A stretch of DNA of 64,000 nt, taken from Solimonas variicoloris DSM 15731. Lineage in GTDB: Bacteria > Pseudomonadota > Gammaproteobacteria > Nevskiales > Nevskiaceae. The position numbers and the translations under genes are program-made. Below, in pieces: positions 17,424 to 30,019 of the stretch. The stretch spans positions 248,001 through 312,000 of the forward strand of contig NZ_KB907925.1 of assembly GCF_000382285.1 (NCBI RefSeq), written 5' to 3'. The stretch's first letter is position 1. Each line of letters starts with the position of its first letter. Under the pieces are notes generated by a model. That model saw only the letters and a program-made list of their open reading frames with translations. It searched no databases and was not told where the DNA came from.

Positions 17424-17596
17424 CAGTCGATTTCCACCATTTCGAAATCGGCCTTGGACGCGCCGCAGTCCGGGCAGGTCCAGGTATCCGGCACGTCGGC
17501 CCAGCGCGTGCCCGGCGGGATGCCGTCGTTCGGCGCTCCCAGCTCTTCGTCGTACACGTAGTCGCAAATCACGCAACGCCACTTCTTGAACGGCAT
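17423..17596 (-). CDS. Rubredoxin (cassette 1)
   Basis: A 57-residue iron protein that passes electrons from rubredoxin reductase to AlkB. Two CxxC iron-ligand pairs are present, CVIC (8-11) and CPDC (41-44), with the aromatic core YVYDEELG and [15 protein letters not shown]. The start is the ATG at 17596; a longer in-frame extension contains no conserved residues. It lies 119 bp downstream of alkB but behind a strong hairpin terminator, so its level relative to AlkB is probably reduced or separately set. It is coupled to ppnP. Confidence 0.93.
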   Translation of the reverse strand: MPFKKWRCVICDYVYDEELGAPNDGIPPGTRWADVPDTWTCPDCGASKADFEMVEID

Positions 17597-17639
17597 AACT
17601 CTCTCGTTTCTTCCGGATCGGACCGGACCGGGTGGACAC

Positions 17640-17675
17640 AAAAAAGGCGGCGCATCTTAGCCGATGCGCCGCCTT
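17640..17675 (-). terminator. Strong intrinsic terminator between alkB (cassette 1) and its rubredoxin
   Basis: A 13-bp perfect stem, AAGGCGGCGCATC (17644-17656) and GATGCGCCGCCTT (17663-17675), with a 6-base loop. On the minus strand it is followed by a U-tract (six As at 17640-17645 on the plus strand). It sits 40 bp past the alkB stop. Confidence 0.8.
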
Positions 17676-17715
17676 CGACGATGGCTCGCGCGGCGTCGCG
17701 CGGGGAATGCCTGGA

Positions 17716-18882
17716 TCAACCCGCCGCGGCGCTGCGGCTGTACCGGGCGAGCACCGCGTCGCGCAGCGACGGCTTGATGTTCGCCAGGCGCATGTCGCCA
17801 CGGTAATGGGCGACGACCCTGGGGTTCATGATTTTAAACCACAGCGGCGGCAGGTAAGCCAGCACGACCATCGACGCGTAACCGGACGGCAGCTGCGGCG
17901 CTTCCTCGAAATGGCGCAGCGCCTGGTACGAGCGCGTCGGATTGGCGTGATGGTCCGAGTGCCGCTGCAGGTGATACAGGAACACGTTGGTGACGACGTG
18001 ATTGCTGTTCCAGGAATGCTCCGGCCGGCAACGTTCGTAGCTGCCGTCGGCGCGCTTCTGGCGCTTCAGGCCGTAGTGCTCCAGATAATTGACGACCTCC
18101 AGCAGCGAAGCGCCGTAAAACGCCTGAATCAGCAGGAACGGCAGCACGATCCAGCCGAGCCAGGCGGTCAGCGCGCCGAAGAACACGATGGTGATGGCCC
18201 AGGCCTGCAGGTTCTCGTTGCGGATCGACCAGACGCTGCGGTTCTTGCGCGCCAGGCGCTTGCGTTCGAGCTCCCAGGCCGACTTCAGGCTGCCGATCAT
18301 GGTGCGCGGCAGGAAGGCGTAGAAGCTCTCGCCGAAACGTGAGCTGGCCGGGTCCTCCGGCGTCGCCACGCGCACGTGATGGCCGCGGTTGTGCTCGACG
18401 AAGAAGTGGCCGTAGGCGACCGGGCCGAGCGCGAGCTTGGCGAGCCAGCGTTCGAGCTTGTCGGTCTTGTGGCCGAGCTCGTGCGCGGTGTTGATCGACA
18501 CGCCGGTGACCATGCCGATCGTGATCGTCAGGCCGACGAGGTTGTACCAGGCCAGATCGCCGTGGGCGACGGTCCAGGCGCCCCAGACCACGGCGACGTA
18601 TTCGGTGAGCACGGCCAGATACACGGCGAAGCGGTAGTAACGATCGCGCTCCAGGGTCGGCACGATCTCGTCGGGCGGATTGTTGGTGTCGGTGCCGACC
18701 AGCCAGTCGGCGATCGGGATGACGCCGTAGACGAACAGCGGGCCCAGCCACCACCAGACGGCCCAGCCGGTCGCTTCGTAGAGCAGGCCGCCGAGGACCG
18801 GCACCAGCATGATCGCCGCGCCGAACAGCCACAGATAACGCTTGCTGTCGCGCCAGGCCGGCGCCAGGGTTGCCGTGCTCAT
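17716..18882 (-). CDS. alkB: Alkane 1-monooxygenase AlkB (cassette 1)
   Basis: A 388-residue integral membrane di-iron hydroxylase that oxidises terminal carbons of n-alkanes to 1-alkanols with O2 and electrons from rubredoxin. The eight-histidine signature is complete: HELGHK near residue 143, EHNRGHHVR near 173, LQRHSDHH near 317, plus the AlkB box NYLEHYGL. Six membrane helices are predicted. The ATG at 18882 follows a strong GGAGGA. It shares core promoter and duplicated operator motifs with the second alkB, which lies upstream in tandem, so it is probably an alkane- or TetR-controlled paralogue. Confidence 0.95.
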   Translation of the reverse strand: MSTATLAPAWRDSKRYLWLFGAAIMLVPVLGGLLYEATGWAVWWWLGPLFVYGVIPIADWLVGTDTNNPPDEIVPTLERDRYYRFAVYLAVLTEYVAVVWGAWTVAHGDLAWYNLVGLTITIGMVTGVSINTAHELGHKTDKLERWLAKLALGPVAYGHFFVEHNRGHHVRVATPEDPASSRFGESFYAFLPRTMIGSLKSAWELERKRLARKNRSVWSIRNENLQAWAITIVFFGALTAWLGWIVLPFLLIQAFYGASLLEVVNYLEHYGLKRQKRADGSYERCRPEHSWNSNHVVTNVFLYHLQRHSDHHANPTRSYQALRHFEEAPQLPSGYASMVVLAYLPPLWFKIMNPRVVAHYRGDMRLANIKPSLRDAVLARYSRSAAAG

Positions 18883-18905
18883 CGTCTCTCTCCTCCGTGC
18901 CGAAT

Positions 18906-18953
18906 TGACCACTCGTTCAGGCGGAAATTATCCGACCGTTCAATTGCCGTCAA
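18906..18953 (-). promoter_or_regulatory. Promoter and duplicated operator of alkB (cassette 1)
   Basis: On the minus strand, TTGACG (18953-18948) and GATAAT (18932-18927) are 15 bp apart (16 if the -35 is TTTGAC). Two 14-bp half-symmetrical boxes overlap it: TATCCGACCGTTCA (18929-18942) on the -10 and TGACCACTCGTTCA (18906-18919) near the start point, 23 bp centre to centre. The same set recurs upstream of the second alkB. Confidence 0.6.
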
Positions 18954-18983
18954 ACGGCGACCGCGCGGGATTCGGCGAGGCCG

Positions 18984-19013
18984 GGAAAAAGAAAGGGCCA
19001 GACCGTAGTCTGG
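18984..19013 (-). terminator. Intrinsic terminator of cassette 2
   Basis: Stem AGGGCCAGAC (18994-19003), loop CGTA, stem GTCTGGCCCT (19008-19017 with pairing edges), followed on the minus strand by TTTCTTTTTC. A second stem, AACCCGG with CCGGGTT (about 19022-19050), precedes it. The remainder of 18883-19186 shows no gene. Confidence 0.7.
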
Positions 19014-19186
19014 CCCTCAGTAACCCGGAAAGGTTGGGGAAATCCGGGTTGGGGGAAGGGATGGCGGCGCCGGGGCGACCGCTGTGATTCCACCTTAAGG
19101 CCGGCGCCGGTCGGCCGGCGCCCGGGCGGGACGCGAGGCCCAATCGGCCGGACGAACGGCGCGGCGATGCTGGCCAGCCCTGCCGC

Positions 19187-19363
19187 TCAGGCCGCCGGCG
19201 CCACTTCCACCATCTGGAACTCGGCTTTCGGCGCGCCGCAGTCGGGACACGACCAGGTCTCCGGCACGTCCTCCCAGCGGGTGCCGGGGGCGATGCCTTC
19301 GTCCGGCATGCCCAGGGCTTCGTCGTATTCGAAATCGCAGATCACACAGCGCCATTTGCGCAT
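19187..19363 (-). CDS. Rubredoxin (cassette 2)
   Basis: A 58-residue rubredoxin, paralogous to the one at 17423-17596 (they share CVICD, YDE.LG.P, PGTRW.DVP.TW.CPDCGA and K..F.MVE). Iron ligands are CVIC (6-9) and CPDC (39-42). It starts 19 bp after the alkB stop, with no terminator between, unlike cassette 1. It is too short for many ORF filters but the family match is unambiguous. It presumably reduces the adjacent AlkB. Confidence 0.93.
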   Translation of the reverse strand: MRKWRCVICDFEYDEALGMPDEGIAPGTRWEDVPETWSCPDCGAPKAEFQMVEVAPAA

Positions 19364-19382
19364 GTTCGTCTCCAGGTCAGGT

Positions 19383-20531
19383 TCAGACGGCGCCTTGCAG
19401 CGGCAGTCGCGCGCGCAAGCTCGGCTTGACGTTGGCCAGGCTCAGGTTGCCGTCGTAATGCGCGCGGACCTTCGGGTTCATCACGGCGAACCACAGCGGC
19501 GGGCAGTAAGCGAGCAGGATCATGCCGGCGTAGCCGTTCGGCAGCTGCGGGCTGCCGTCGAAATGGCGCAGGGCCTCGTAGCCGCGCAGCGGGTTGGCGT
19601 GATGGTCCGAATGCCGCTCCAGGCCGTACAGGAACACGTTGCTGAACACGTGGTTGCTGTTCCAGGAGTGCGTCGGCTGGCAGCGCTCGTAGCGGCCGCC
19701 CGGCAGCTTCTGCCGGCACAGTCCGTAGTGCTCCAGGTAATTGACGACTTCGAGCAGGCTGAAGCCGTAGACCGCCTGGATCAGCAGGAAGGGCAGCGCC
19801 TTCCAGCCGAAGGCGAGGACCAGCGCGGTGAACAGGACCGGCGTCATTGCCCAGGCGTTGAGCACGTCGTTGCGCCAGCTCCAGAATGACAGGCCGCGCC
19901 GTGCCATGCGCCCCTTTTCGATGGCGATGGCCGAGCGGATGCCGCCGGCGATGGTGCGCGGCAGGAAGGCGTAGAACGACTCGCCGTAGCGCGACGAGGC
20001 CGGGTCCTCCGGCGTCGCCACGCGCACGTGATGGCCGCGATTGTGCTCGGAGTAGAAGTGGCCGTAGCCGGTCGGTGCCAGCGCGATCTTGGCGAGCCAC
20101 TGCTCGAAGGGATCGGTCTTGTGCCCCAGCTCATGGGCGATCGCGATGGCGATGCCGGTCGCCATACCGACCGAGATCGCCAGGCCCAGATATTCCCACC
20201 ACGCCAGCGACTGCGTGGCGGCCGTCCATGCGCCCCAGATCAGGCTCGCGTATTCGAACGGCACGGCCGCGTAGACGGCCCAGCGGTAGTAGCGATCCTT
20301 TTCCAGCGCCGGAACCACGGCGTCCGGCGGATTGTTGCGGTCCTCGCCGACCAGCGCGTCGAGCAGGGGCACGCCGAGGTAGATGAACAACGGCGTGAAC
20401 CACCAGAACAGCGACAGGCCGGTGCGCTCGGCCAGCACTCCGCCGATCATCGGCAGGGCCATGGCGGCGATGCCCAGCAGCCAGAGGTAACGCTTGCCGT
20501 CGCGCCAGGCGCCGGGAAGTAACTTGCTCAT
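19383..20531 (-). CDS. alkB: Alkane 1-monooxygenase AlkB (cassette 2)
   Basis: A 382-residue paralogue of the cassette 1 hydroxylase with all histidine boxes: [23 protein letters not shown] and NYLEHYGL. The two proteins align over their full length and differ mostly in the N-terminal helices and in the [12 protein letters not shown] region, where substrate chain length is set in this family (from family knowledge). The ATG at 20531 is preceded by TGGAGATCGAGTG; an upstream ATG adding 18 residues is rejected because it falls inside the operator. It is first gene of the pair. Confidence 0.94.
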   Translation of the reverse strand: MSKLLPGAWRDGKRYLWLLGIAAMALPMIGGVLAERTGLSLFWWFTPLFIYLGVPLLDALVGEDRNNPPDAVVPALEKDRYYRWAVYAAVPFEYASLIWGAWTAATQSLAWWEYLGLAISVGMATGIAIAIAHELGHKTDPFEQWLAKIALAPTGYGHFYSEHNRGHHVRVATPEDPASSRYGESFYAFLPRTIAGGIRSAIAIEKGRMARRGLSFWSWRNDVLNAWAMTPVLFTALVLAFGWKALPFLLIQAVYGFSLLEVVNYLEHYGLCRQKLPGGRYERCQPTHSWNSNHVFSNVFLYGLERHSDHHANPLRGYEALRHFDGSPQLPNGYAGMILLAYCPPLWFAVMNPKVRAHYDGNLSLANVKPSLRARLPLQGAV

Positions 20532-20570
20532 CACTCGATCTCCAGGTTCCTCGCAAGGAGCGGCCTGAAT

Positions 20571-20617
20571 TGACCGCTCGTTCAATTATAATTATCCGAT
20601 CGTTCAATTCAGGTCAA
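20571..20617 (-). promoter_or_regulatory. Promoter and duplicated operator of alkB (cassette 2)
   Basis: On the minus strand, TTGACC (20617-20612) and GATAAT (20596-20591) are 15 bp apart. The boxes are TATCCGATCGTTCA (20593-20606) on the -10 and TGACCGCTCGTTCA (20571-20584), 22 bp centre to centre. The second is close to the palindrome TGAMCG-NN-CGKTCA, the size of a TetR-type operator. No TetR gene lies in the window. Confidence 0.6.
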
Positions 20618-20812
20618 GCGGCTCTGGTCAAGTGGCCGGCACGCCGCATCCGCATCCGCGTCCGCGCCCGCCGCGACGCGACGCGCCCGATCCGCGGCCA
20701 CCGGCGCGCGTCCGGGCGGTCGTGACCGACGGCGTCGGCCGGCCGCGAAGATCATCCGCTTATCCGCATGTAGAGATATACTCCGCGGCTTCCACCTTGC
20801 CGCACGACTGCC

Positions 20813-24613
<3,801 letters not shown>

Positions 24614-24751
24614 GCGCGGCGTTTCGATCGGGCGCCTGCTAGCGGCTCTGTGCCCGGTCATGGCCGTCCGCTATGCTCGCGGCCGGAATCGTCGTGGCCG
24701 ATCAGGCGCGGCGCGGGATCGGCAGCAGGCGCAGTCGCTGGAGGCGCGCAG

Positions 24752-25507
24752 ATGGCGGGACAGCAGGGCTCACCGAACCAACCGCCGGAGTGGTGGACGC
24801 GCTGGCGGCCGCTGCGCTGGCTGATCGCGCTCGCCGTGCTCGGCCTCGCCGCGCTGGGCCTGCGCTGGTGGTGGCCGCAACCGGCGCCGCCACCGCCAGC
24901 GCTGCCGGCGTCCGCTCCTGCCGCGCCGTCGGCGCCGGCAGCGCCGTCGCCGGACGATCTGGTCGTCGAGGAATCGATCACCGCCGCCGACGTGCGGGCC
25001 GCGTATACGGCGATCGTGCCGGAGGCGCGCCGCGTGAATTTCTTCGCGCCGTTCCGCAGCTATCAGGGCACCGACGAGGTGCATCGCCTGCTCGAGGCAG
25101 CCGGCTATCAGCCGCAGCAGACGTCGCGGCACGCCAAGGTGCCGGAAGGCCTGCCGCCGAGCGACCTCGACATCGTGGAGGTTTACGACTATCGGCATCT
25201 CGACCAGCCCGGCAAGCTGGAGCTGCAGTTTTTCAACGACCGCCTGTATCAGGCCGAGTTCGAACCCAAGGACGCCGATGCCTACCGGCCGCTGTTCCGT
25301 GCCAAGTGGCCGCAGCTGGGCCACGAGAAGGGCGGCCGCTCCGAGTACGTCGCCGGCCCGCTGCGTATCGCCAGCAGCCTCGATCTGTCGACCAGCGAAG
25401 TCGGCCAGGCGCTGCGCACGCGGCCGTTCGTGCTGTTCCAGGACACGCGTCTGATCCGCCAGCGTGACGACTGGGATTCCCAGTTCGCCAAGCAGATCGT
25501 GCCCTGA
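24752..25507 (+). CDS. Membrane-anchored protein of unknown function
   Basis: A 251-residue protein with one N-terminal helix (WLIALAVLGLAALGL, about residues 21-35), an Ala/Pro linker (about 40-65) and an exported or periplasmic domain of about 180 residues that contains NFFAPFRSYQGTDEVHRLLEAAGYQP and DIVEVYDYRHLDQPGKLELQFFNDRLYQAEF. I do not recognise the family. The ATG at 24752 has GGAG nine bases ahead, and 34 upstream in-frame residues are dismissed as non-coding. It follows metH by 138 bp and ends at a clear terminator. Confidence 0.65.
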   Translation: MAGQQGSPNQPPEWWTRWRPLRWLIALAVLGLAALGLRWWWPQPAPPPPALPASAPAAPSAPAAPSPDDLVVEESITAADVRAAYTAIVPEARRVNFFAPFRSYQGTDEVHRLLEAAGYQPQQTSRHAKVPEGLPPSDLDIVEVYDYRHLDQPGKLELQFFNDRLYQAEFEPKDADAYRPLFRAKWPQLGHEKGGRSEYVAGPLRIASSLDLSTSEVGQALRTRPFVLFQDTRLIRQRDDWDSQFAKQIVP

Positions 25508-25529
25508 GCGCAGGGTGCAGGCAGAAACG

Positions 25530-25556
25530 AAAACGGGCGCCAGCGGCGCCCGTTTT
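25530..25556. terminator. Bidirectional intrinsic terminator
   Basis: A 12-bp perfect stem, AAAACGGGCGCC (25530-25541) and GGCGCCCGTTTT (25545-25556), with a 3-base loop. A and T runs at both ends allow termination of the membrane-anchored gene on one strand and slyD on the other. Confidence 0.85.
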
Positions 25557-25591
25557 GCTTGATGCGGCGGACCAACGCCGCGCGGCTCGGC

Positions 25592-26074
25592 TCAGTGGTG
25601 ATGACCGCCGGCGCCGTGCACGTGGCCGTGCGACATCTCCTCGGCGCTCGCGGCGCGGACTTCCGTCACCTCGACGTCGAAGTTGAGGTTCTCGCCGGCC
25701 AGCGGGTGATTGCCGTCGACCGTCACCATGTCGCCGGCGACGCGCGTGACGGTCACCCGCATCGGGCCGTTGGCGCCCTGGGCATGGAAGCTCATGCCCG
25801 GCTGGATGTCGCTGACGCCCTGGAACGCGCGACGCGGCACCTGCTGCACGAGCGCGTCGTTGTGTTCGCCGTAGCCTTCGGCCGGGCTGACCTTGACGTT
25901 GAGCTTGTCGCCGGCCTTCTTGCCGGCCAGCGCCTTCTCGAGGCCGGGGATGATGTTGCCGGCCCCGTGCAGATAGGCGAGCGGTTCGCTGCCCTGCGAG
26001 CTGTCGAGCACTTCGCCCTTGTCGTTGGTAAGCGTGTAGTGAATGTAGGCGACGCGCTGGTCTGCGATTTCCAT
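25592..26074 (-). CDS. slyD: FKBP-type peptidyl-prolyl isomerase SlyD
   Basis: A 160-residue cytoplasmic chaperone-isomerase. The FKBP core begins IADQRVAYIHYTL and continues with GNIIPGLEKALAGKKAGD and the insert-in-flap chaperone domain (EGYGEHNDALVQQVPRRAF, NHPLAGENLNFDVEV), which are diagnostic of SlyD. The tail HGHVHGAGGHHH is a metal-binding histidine tail, as in Escherichia coli SlyD, where it delivers nickel to [NiFe] hydrogenase assembly. Its proximity (about 1 kb) to the hox locus is suggestive but it is on the other strand. Start at 26074. Confidence 0.93.
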   Translation of the reverse strand: MEIADQRVAYIHYTLTNDKGEVLDSSQGSEPLAYLHGAGNIIPGLEKALAGKKAGDKLNVKVSPAEGYGEHNDALVQQVPRRAFQGVSDIQPGMSFHAQGANGPMRVTVTRVAGDMVTVDGNHPLAGENLNFDVEVTEVRAASAEEMSHGHVHGAGGHHH

Positions 26075-26385
26075 GAGTCGGTCACGGCTGCGATTGAACG
26101 GACGGGCATGGTAACAGATGGGGGTCTGAACCCCGGCCGAACGTCGCCGCGCCGGTGCCGAGGGGCCGGACCGGGGCCCGGCGGAGACGCTTGCCGGCCG
26201 ACGGCCGGTCTTGCCGAGTCCAGGCCTCCTGGTCAAAGATTTTGCCGTTGGGGGTGCGCATCGCCCGTCGCGAGCGACGGGCCGCTGCAAGGAATGCAGT
26301 CGCCGGAGTCGGATGCAGACACGGGCCGGGTCGGAGCGCAAAGGACCATAGAGTCCGTCACAGGGACGTGAATCGGGGGTCGGGG
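26075..26385. other. Intergenic stretch with a strong hairpin
   Basis: A perfect 9-bp stem, GCCCGTCGC (26263-26271) and GCGACGGGC (26274-26282), then CTGC-AAGGAAT-GCAG and GGAC-N6-GTCC lie just ahead of the small hydrophobic gene. The series of short stems may form a structured leader. No known riboswitch class fits. Confidence 0.35.
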
Positions 26386-26709
26386 ATGGCCACATACGCG
26401 CATCGCGGCGACATCGCCGCGGGGATGTCCGTCATGCTGATGCTCAGCATCCTGCTGAGCTGGCTGCCGGGGTTCGGGACGCTGATCGCCGGCGTCGTCG
26501 GCGGCAAGGTCACGAGCGGGGTCGGCGCCGCGCTGCTGGCGGCGCTGCTGCCGGGCCTGCTGGTCGGCGTGCTGCTGTTCTTCCTCGCCACGCTGCTGGC
26601 CGGCTTGCCGCTGATCGGCATCGTCGCCGGCATGGGCGCGCTGACGCTGGTCGTCATGCAGGTCGGCGCCCTGCTGCTCGGGGCCCTGATCGGCGGCTTG
26701 CTGGCCTGA
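26386..26709 (+). CDS. Small four-helix hydrophobic membrane protein
   Basis: A 107-residue protein that is almost all membrane helix: MSVMLMLSILLSWLPGFGTLIAGVVGG, AALLAALLPGLLVGVLLFFLATLLAGLPLIGIVAGMGALTLVVMQVGALLLGALIGGLLA. Glycine-rich helix faces suggest oligomer packing. No family is recognised. The ATG at 26386 lies 3' of a G-rich stretch (GGGGGTCGGGG) rather than a classical Shine-Dalgarno; longer upstream frames are hydrophilic Arg-rich sequence and rejected. It stands alone between slyD and the hydrogenase promoter. Confidence 0.6.
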   Translation: MATYAHRGDIAAGMSVMLMLSILLSWLPGFGTLIAGVVGGKVTSGVGAALLAALLPGLLVGVLLFFLATLLAGLPLIGIVAGMGALTLVVMQVGALLLGALIGGLLA

Positions 26710-26851
26710 GTCCGGGCCCTCGGCCGCGCGCCGGCGGCCGCTGGAAACTTATCGCTCACTTGCGTTGCGGAACTGGAAATCCGCTTTCCAGTCGCCGTCG
26801 GCCGTGGCTGCGCGCGGCGCTCGGCAGGGGCCAGATGTTTAATTATAAGCC

Positions 26852-26871
26852 ATTGAAATAAATTGAAATAA
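26852..26871. repeat. Tandem 10-bp AT-rich repeats, possible IHF region
   Basis: ATTGAAATAA occurs twice in exact tandem (26852-26861 and 26862-26871) within the most AT-rich tract of the window (26835-26880), 30-50 bp upstream of the sigma-54 promoter. This is where IHF or an enhancer-binding protein would act. Apart from this and the promoter, 26710-27010 holds no gene. Confidence 0.45.
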
Positions 26872-26897
26872 TTAAAAGCCTCCAGGCCCGTCAGGAA

Positions 26898-26914
26898 GCG
26901 GTACGCATCTTGCC
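26898..26914 (+). promoter_or_regulatory. Predicted sigma-54 promoter of the hox operon
   Basis: CGGTACGCATCTTGCC has GG (26900-26901) and GC (26912-26913) exactly 10 bases apart and an intact TTGC. The expected start is near 26925, 86 nt before hoxK. The locus encodes its own NtrC-type activator (hoxA), which makes the call more convincing than the bases alone. Confidence 0.65.
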
Positions 26915-27010
26915 CCCAAGCGCTGTCAGGAGATGGCCGGCGCTCGCGCGTTCTGTTGCAGCGATCAGTCGGCTGCCACCCGCACCACAAATACGGATAA
27001 GGGGCTGGTC

Positions 27011-28093
27011 GTGGAAACGTTCTACGAAGTCATGCGGCGCCAGGGCATCACGCGGCGCAGCTTCCTCAAGTTTTGTTCGCTGACGGCGACCTCGCTGGGC
27101 CTGGGGCCGGCCTTCGTGCCGCAGATCGCCCATGCGATGGAGACCAAGCCGCGCACGCCGGTGCTGTGGCTGCACGGCCTCGAATGCACCTGCTGCTCGG
27201 AGTCGTTCATCCGCTCGGCGCATCCGCTGGCCAAGGACGCGGTGCTGTCGATGATCTCGCTCGACTACGACGACACGCTGATGGCCGCCGCCGGCCATCA
27301 GGCCGAGGCGATCCTCGACGAGGTGATGACCAAGTACAAGGGCAACTACATCCTCGCCGTCGAGGGCAATCCGCCGCTCAACCAGGACGGCATGAGCTGC
27401 ATCATCGGCGGCCGGCCGTTCGTCGAGCAGCTCAAGCACGTCGCCACCGACGCCAAGGCCATCATCTCCTGGGGCAGCTGCGCGAGCTGGGGCTGCGTGC
27501 AGGCGGCGCGTCCGAATCCGACGCGGGCGACGCCGGTGCACGAGGTCATCCACGACAAGCCGATCATCAAGGTGCCGGGCTGTCCGCCGATCGCCGAGGT
27601 GATGACCGGCGTTATCACCTACATGCTGACCTTCGACCGCATTCCCGAACTGGACCGTCAGGGCCGGCCGAAGATGTTCTACAGCCAGCGCATCCACGAC
27701 AAGTGCTACCGCCGGCCGCACTTCGATGCCGGCCAGTTCGTCGAGCACTTCGACGATGAGTACGCGCGCCGCGGCTACTGCCTCTACAAGGTCGGCTGCA
27801 AGGGCCCGACGACGTACAACGCCTGCTCGACGACGCGCTGGAACGAGGGCACCAGCTTCCCGATCCAGTCCGGTCACGGCTGCATCGGCTGTTCCGAGGA
27901 CGGCTTCTGGGACAAGGGCTCGTTCTACGACCGCCTGACCAACATCCACCAGTTCGGCGTCGAGGCCAATGCCGATACGGTCGGCGCGACCGCCGCCGGC
28001 GTCGTCGGGGCCGCCGTCGTCGCGCATGCGGCAGCCTCCGCGCTCAAGCGCGCGGCCGACCGCCGCGACGAGCGTTCGCACGAATCGACCTGA
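27011..28093 (+). CDS. hoxK: Membrane-bound [NiFe] hydrogenase, small subunit
   Basis: A 360-residue iron-sulfur subunit that carries electrons from the nickel site to cytochrome b. The Tat motif ITRRSFLK (13-20) and a signal peptide ending AHA (residue 42) give a mature numbering in which cysteines fall at 17, 19, 20, 115, 120 and 149. This is the six-cysteine proximal [4Fe-3S] set of oxygen-tolerant group 1d enzymes. A C-terminal helix ([22 protein letters not shown]) anchors the membrane. GTG at 27011 is chosen: AAGGGG precedes it and [13 protein letters not shown] is the family N-terminus. It is first gene of the operon. Confidence 0.96.
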   Translation: METFYEVMRRQGITRRSFLKFCSLTATSLGLGPAFVPQIAHAMETKPRTPVLWLHGLECTCCSESFIRSAHPLAKDAVLSMISLDYDDTLMAAAGHQAEAILDEVMTKYKGNYILAVEGNPPLNQDGMSCIIGGRPFVEQLKHVATDAKAIISWGSCASWGCVQAARPNPTRATPVHEVIHDKPIIKVPGCPPIAEVMTGVITYMLTFDRIPELDRQGRPKMFYSQRIHDKCYRRPHFDAGQFVEHFDDEYARRGYCLYKVGCKGPTTYNACSTTRWNEGTSFPIQSGHGCIGCSEDGFWDKGSFYDRLTNIHQFGVEANADTVGATAAGVVGAAVVAHAAASALKRAADRRDERSHEST

Positions 28094-28142
28094 GCCCGCG
28101 CGGCCGCGCTGACCGCGGCCGCCATCGCACAACGGAATCGCC

Positions 28143-29996
28143 ATGAGCTACGAAACCCAGGGCTTCAAACTCGACAACAGCGGCCGGCGCATCGTCGTCG
28201 ATCCGGTGACCCGCATCGAAGGCCACATGCGCTGCGAGGTCAACGTCGACGAGCACAACGTCATCCGCAACGCGGTCTCCACCGGCACGATGTGGCGCGG
28301 CCTCGAGGTCATCCTCAAGGGTCGCGACCCTCGCGACGCCTGGGCCTTCGTCGAGCGCATCTGCGGCGTCTGCACCGGCTGCCACGCGCTGACCAGCGTG
28401 CGCGCCGTCGAGGACGCGCTCGGCATTCGCATTCCGAAGAACGCGCACCTGATCCGCGAGATCATGGCCAAGACCCTGCAGGTGCACGATCACGCGGTGC
28501 ACTTCTACCACCTGCACGCGCTCGACTGGGTCGACGTGGTCTCGGCGCTGAAGGCTGATCCGAAGAAGACCAGCGAGTTGCAGCAGCTGGTGTCGCCGAG
28601 CCATCCGCTGTCCTCGCCCGGCTATTTCCGCGACATCCAGAACCGCCTGAAGAAATTCGTCGAATCCGGTCAGCTCGGGCCGTTCATGAACGGCTACTGG
28701 GGTAGCAAGGCCTACGTGCTGCCGCCGGAAGCCAATCTGATGGCGGTCACGCATTACCTCGAGGCGCTCGACCTGCAGAAGGAGTGGGTGAAGATCCACA
28801 CCATCTTCGGCGGCAAGAATCCGCATCCGAACTATCTGGTCGGCGGCGTGCCCTGTGCGATCAACCTCGACGGCGATCTCGCCGCCGGCGCGCCGGTCAA
28901 CATGGAGCGCCTGAACTTCGTCAAGGCGCGCATCGACGAGATCATCGAGTTCAACAAGAACGTCTACATCCCGGACGTACTGGCGATCGGCACGCTGTAC
29001 AAGCAGGCCGGCTGGCTGTACGGCGGCGGCCTGTCGGCGACCAATGTCATCGACTACGGCGAGTACCCGAAGGTCAACTACGACAAGAGCACCGACCAGC
29101 TGCCGGGCGGCGCGATCCTGAACGGCAACTGGAACGAGATCCATCCGGTCGACCCGCGCGATCCCGAGCAGGTGCAGGAATTCGTCGCGCACTCCTGGTA
29201 CCAGTACGCCGACGAGACGCGCGGCCTGCATCCCTGGGACGGCGTCACCGAACCGCACTACGAGCTCGGCCCGAAGACCGCCGGTACACGGACGAAGATC
29301 GAGCAGATCGACGAATCGGCGAAGTATTCGTGGATCAAGTCGCCGCGCTGGCGCGGTCACGCGATGGAGGTCGGCCCGCTGGCGCGCTACATCCTCGCCT
29401 ACGCGCATGCCAGCCAGGGCAACACGTACGCGCAGCGCCCGAAGGAGCAGATCGAGACCTCGGCCGAGGCGATCAACCACGCGATCCCGAAGGCGCTCGG
29501 CCTGCCGGAGACCGACTACACGCTGCAGCAGCTGCTGCCGACGACGATCGGCCGCACGCTGGCGCGCGCGCTCGAAGGCCAGTACTGCGGCGAGATGATG
29601 CTCGCCGACTGGCACGAGCTGATCGACAACATCAAGGCCGGCGACCGCGCCACCGCCAACGTCGAGAAATGGGACCCGGCGACCTGGCCGAAGGAAGCCA
29701 AGGGCGTCGGCACCGTCGCCGCGCCGCGCGGCGCGCTCGGCCACTGGATCCGCATCAAGGACGGCCGCATCGAGAACTACCAGTGCGTGGTGCCGACGAC
29801 CTGGAACGGCGGCCCGCGCGACGTCAAAGGCCAGATCGGCGCCTTCGAGGCGAGCCTGATGAACACGCCGATGGTCGATCCGGAGCAACCGGTCGAGATC
29901 CTGCGCACGCTGCACTCCTTCGATCCCTGCCTCGCCTGCTCGACGCACGTGATGGGGCCGCAGGGTGAGGAGCTGACGCAGGTGCGCGTGCGCTGA
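28143..29996 (+). CDS. hoxG: Membrane-bound [NiFe] hydrogenase, large subunit
   Basis: A 617-residue catalytic subunit holding the Ni-Fe(CN)2CO centre. Nickel ligands are at C74/C77 ([10 protein letters not shown]) and C596/C599 (DPCLACSTH). A 15-residue C-terminal extension after His602 must be removed by the HoxM endopeptidase after nickel insertion. It co-exports with HoxK through Tat as a folded pair. A 49-bp gap separates it from hoxK. The sequence is typical of group 1d, together with HoxK and HoxZ. Confidence 0.97.
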   Translation: MSYETQGFKLDNSGRRIVVDPVTRIEGHMRCEVNVDEHNVIRNAVSTGTMWRGLEVILKGRDPRDAWAFVERICGVCTGCHALTSVRAVEDALGIRIPKNAHLIREIMAKTLQVHDHAVHFYHLHALDWVDVVSALKADPKKTSELQQLVSPSHPLSSPGYFRDIQNRLKKFVESGQLGPFMNGYWGSKAYVLPPEANLMAVTHYLEALDLQKEWVKIHTIFGGKNPHPNYLVGGVPCAINLDGDLAAGAPVNMERLNFVKARIDEIIEFNKNVYIPDVLAIGTLYKQAGWLYGGGLSATNVIDYGEYPKVNYDKSTDQLPGGAILNGNWNEIHPVDPRDPEQVQEFVAHSWYQYADETRGLHPWDGVTEPHYELGPKTAGTRTKIEQIDESAKYSWIKSPRWRGHAMEVGPLARYILAYAHASQGNTYAQRPKEQIETSAEAINHAIPKALGLPETDYTLQQLLPTTIGRTLARALEGQYCGEMMLADWHELIDNIKAGDRATANVEKWDPATWPKEAKGVGTVAAPRGALGHWIRIKDGRIENYQCVVPTTWNGGPRDVKGQIGAFEASLMNTPMVDPEQPVEILRTLHSFDPCLACSTHVMGPQGEELTQVRVR

Positions 29997-30019
29997 ACGC
30001 CGTCGAGGAGAAAATACCC

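Noticed and set aside
20607-20812. Riboswitch (SAM, SAH or cobalamin) upstream of metH
   Set aside because: No conserved core sequences were found by eye; only a GC-rich direct-repeat tract (CGCATCCGC) is present.
26155-26385. Possible c-di-GMP or other riboswitch before the hydrophobic gene
   Set aside because: The GCGCAAAGGACC run slightly resembles GEMM, but the conserved GGCAAACC and second helix elements are missing.
26933-27010. Upstream ATG at 26933 as hoxK start
   Set aside because: It would add 26 unconserved residues before the family N-terminus [12 protein letters not shown] and displace the Tat signal; the GTG at 27011 has AAGGGG before it.
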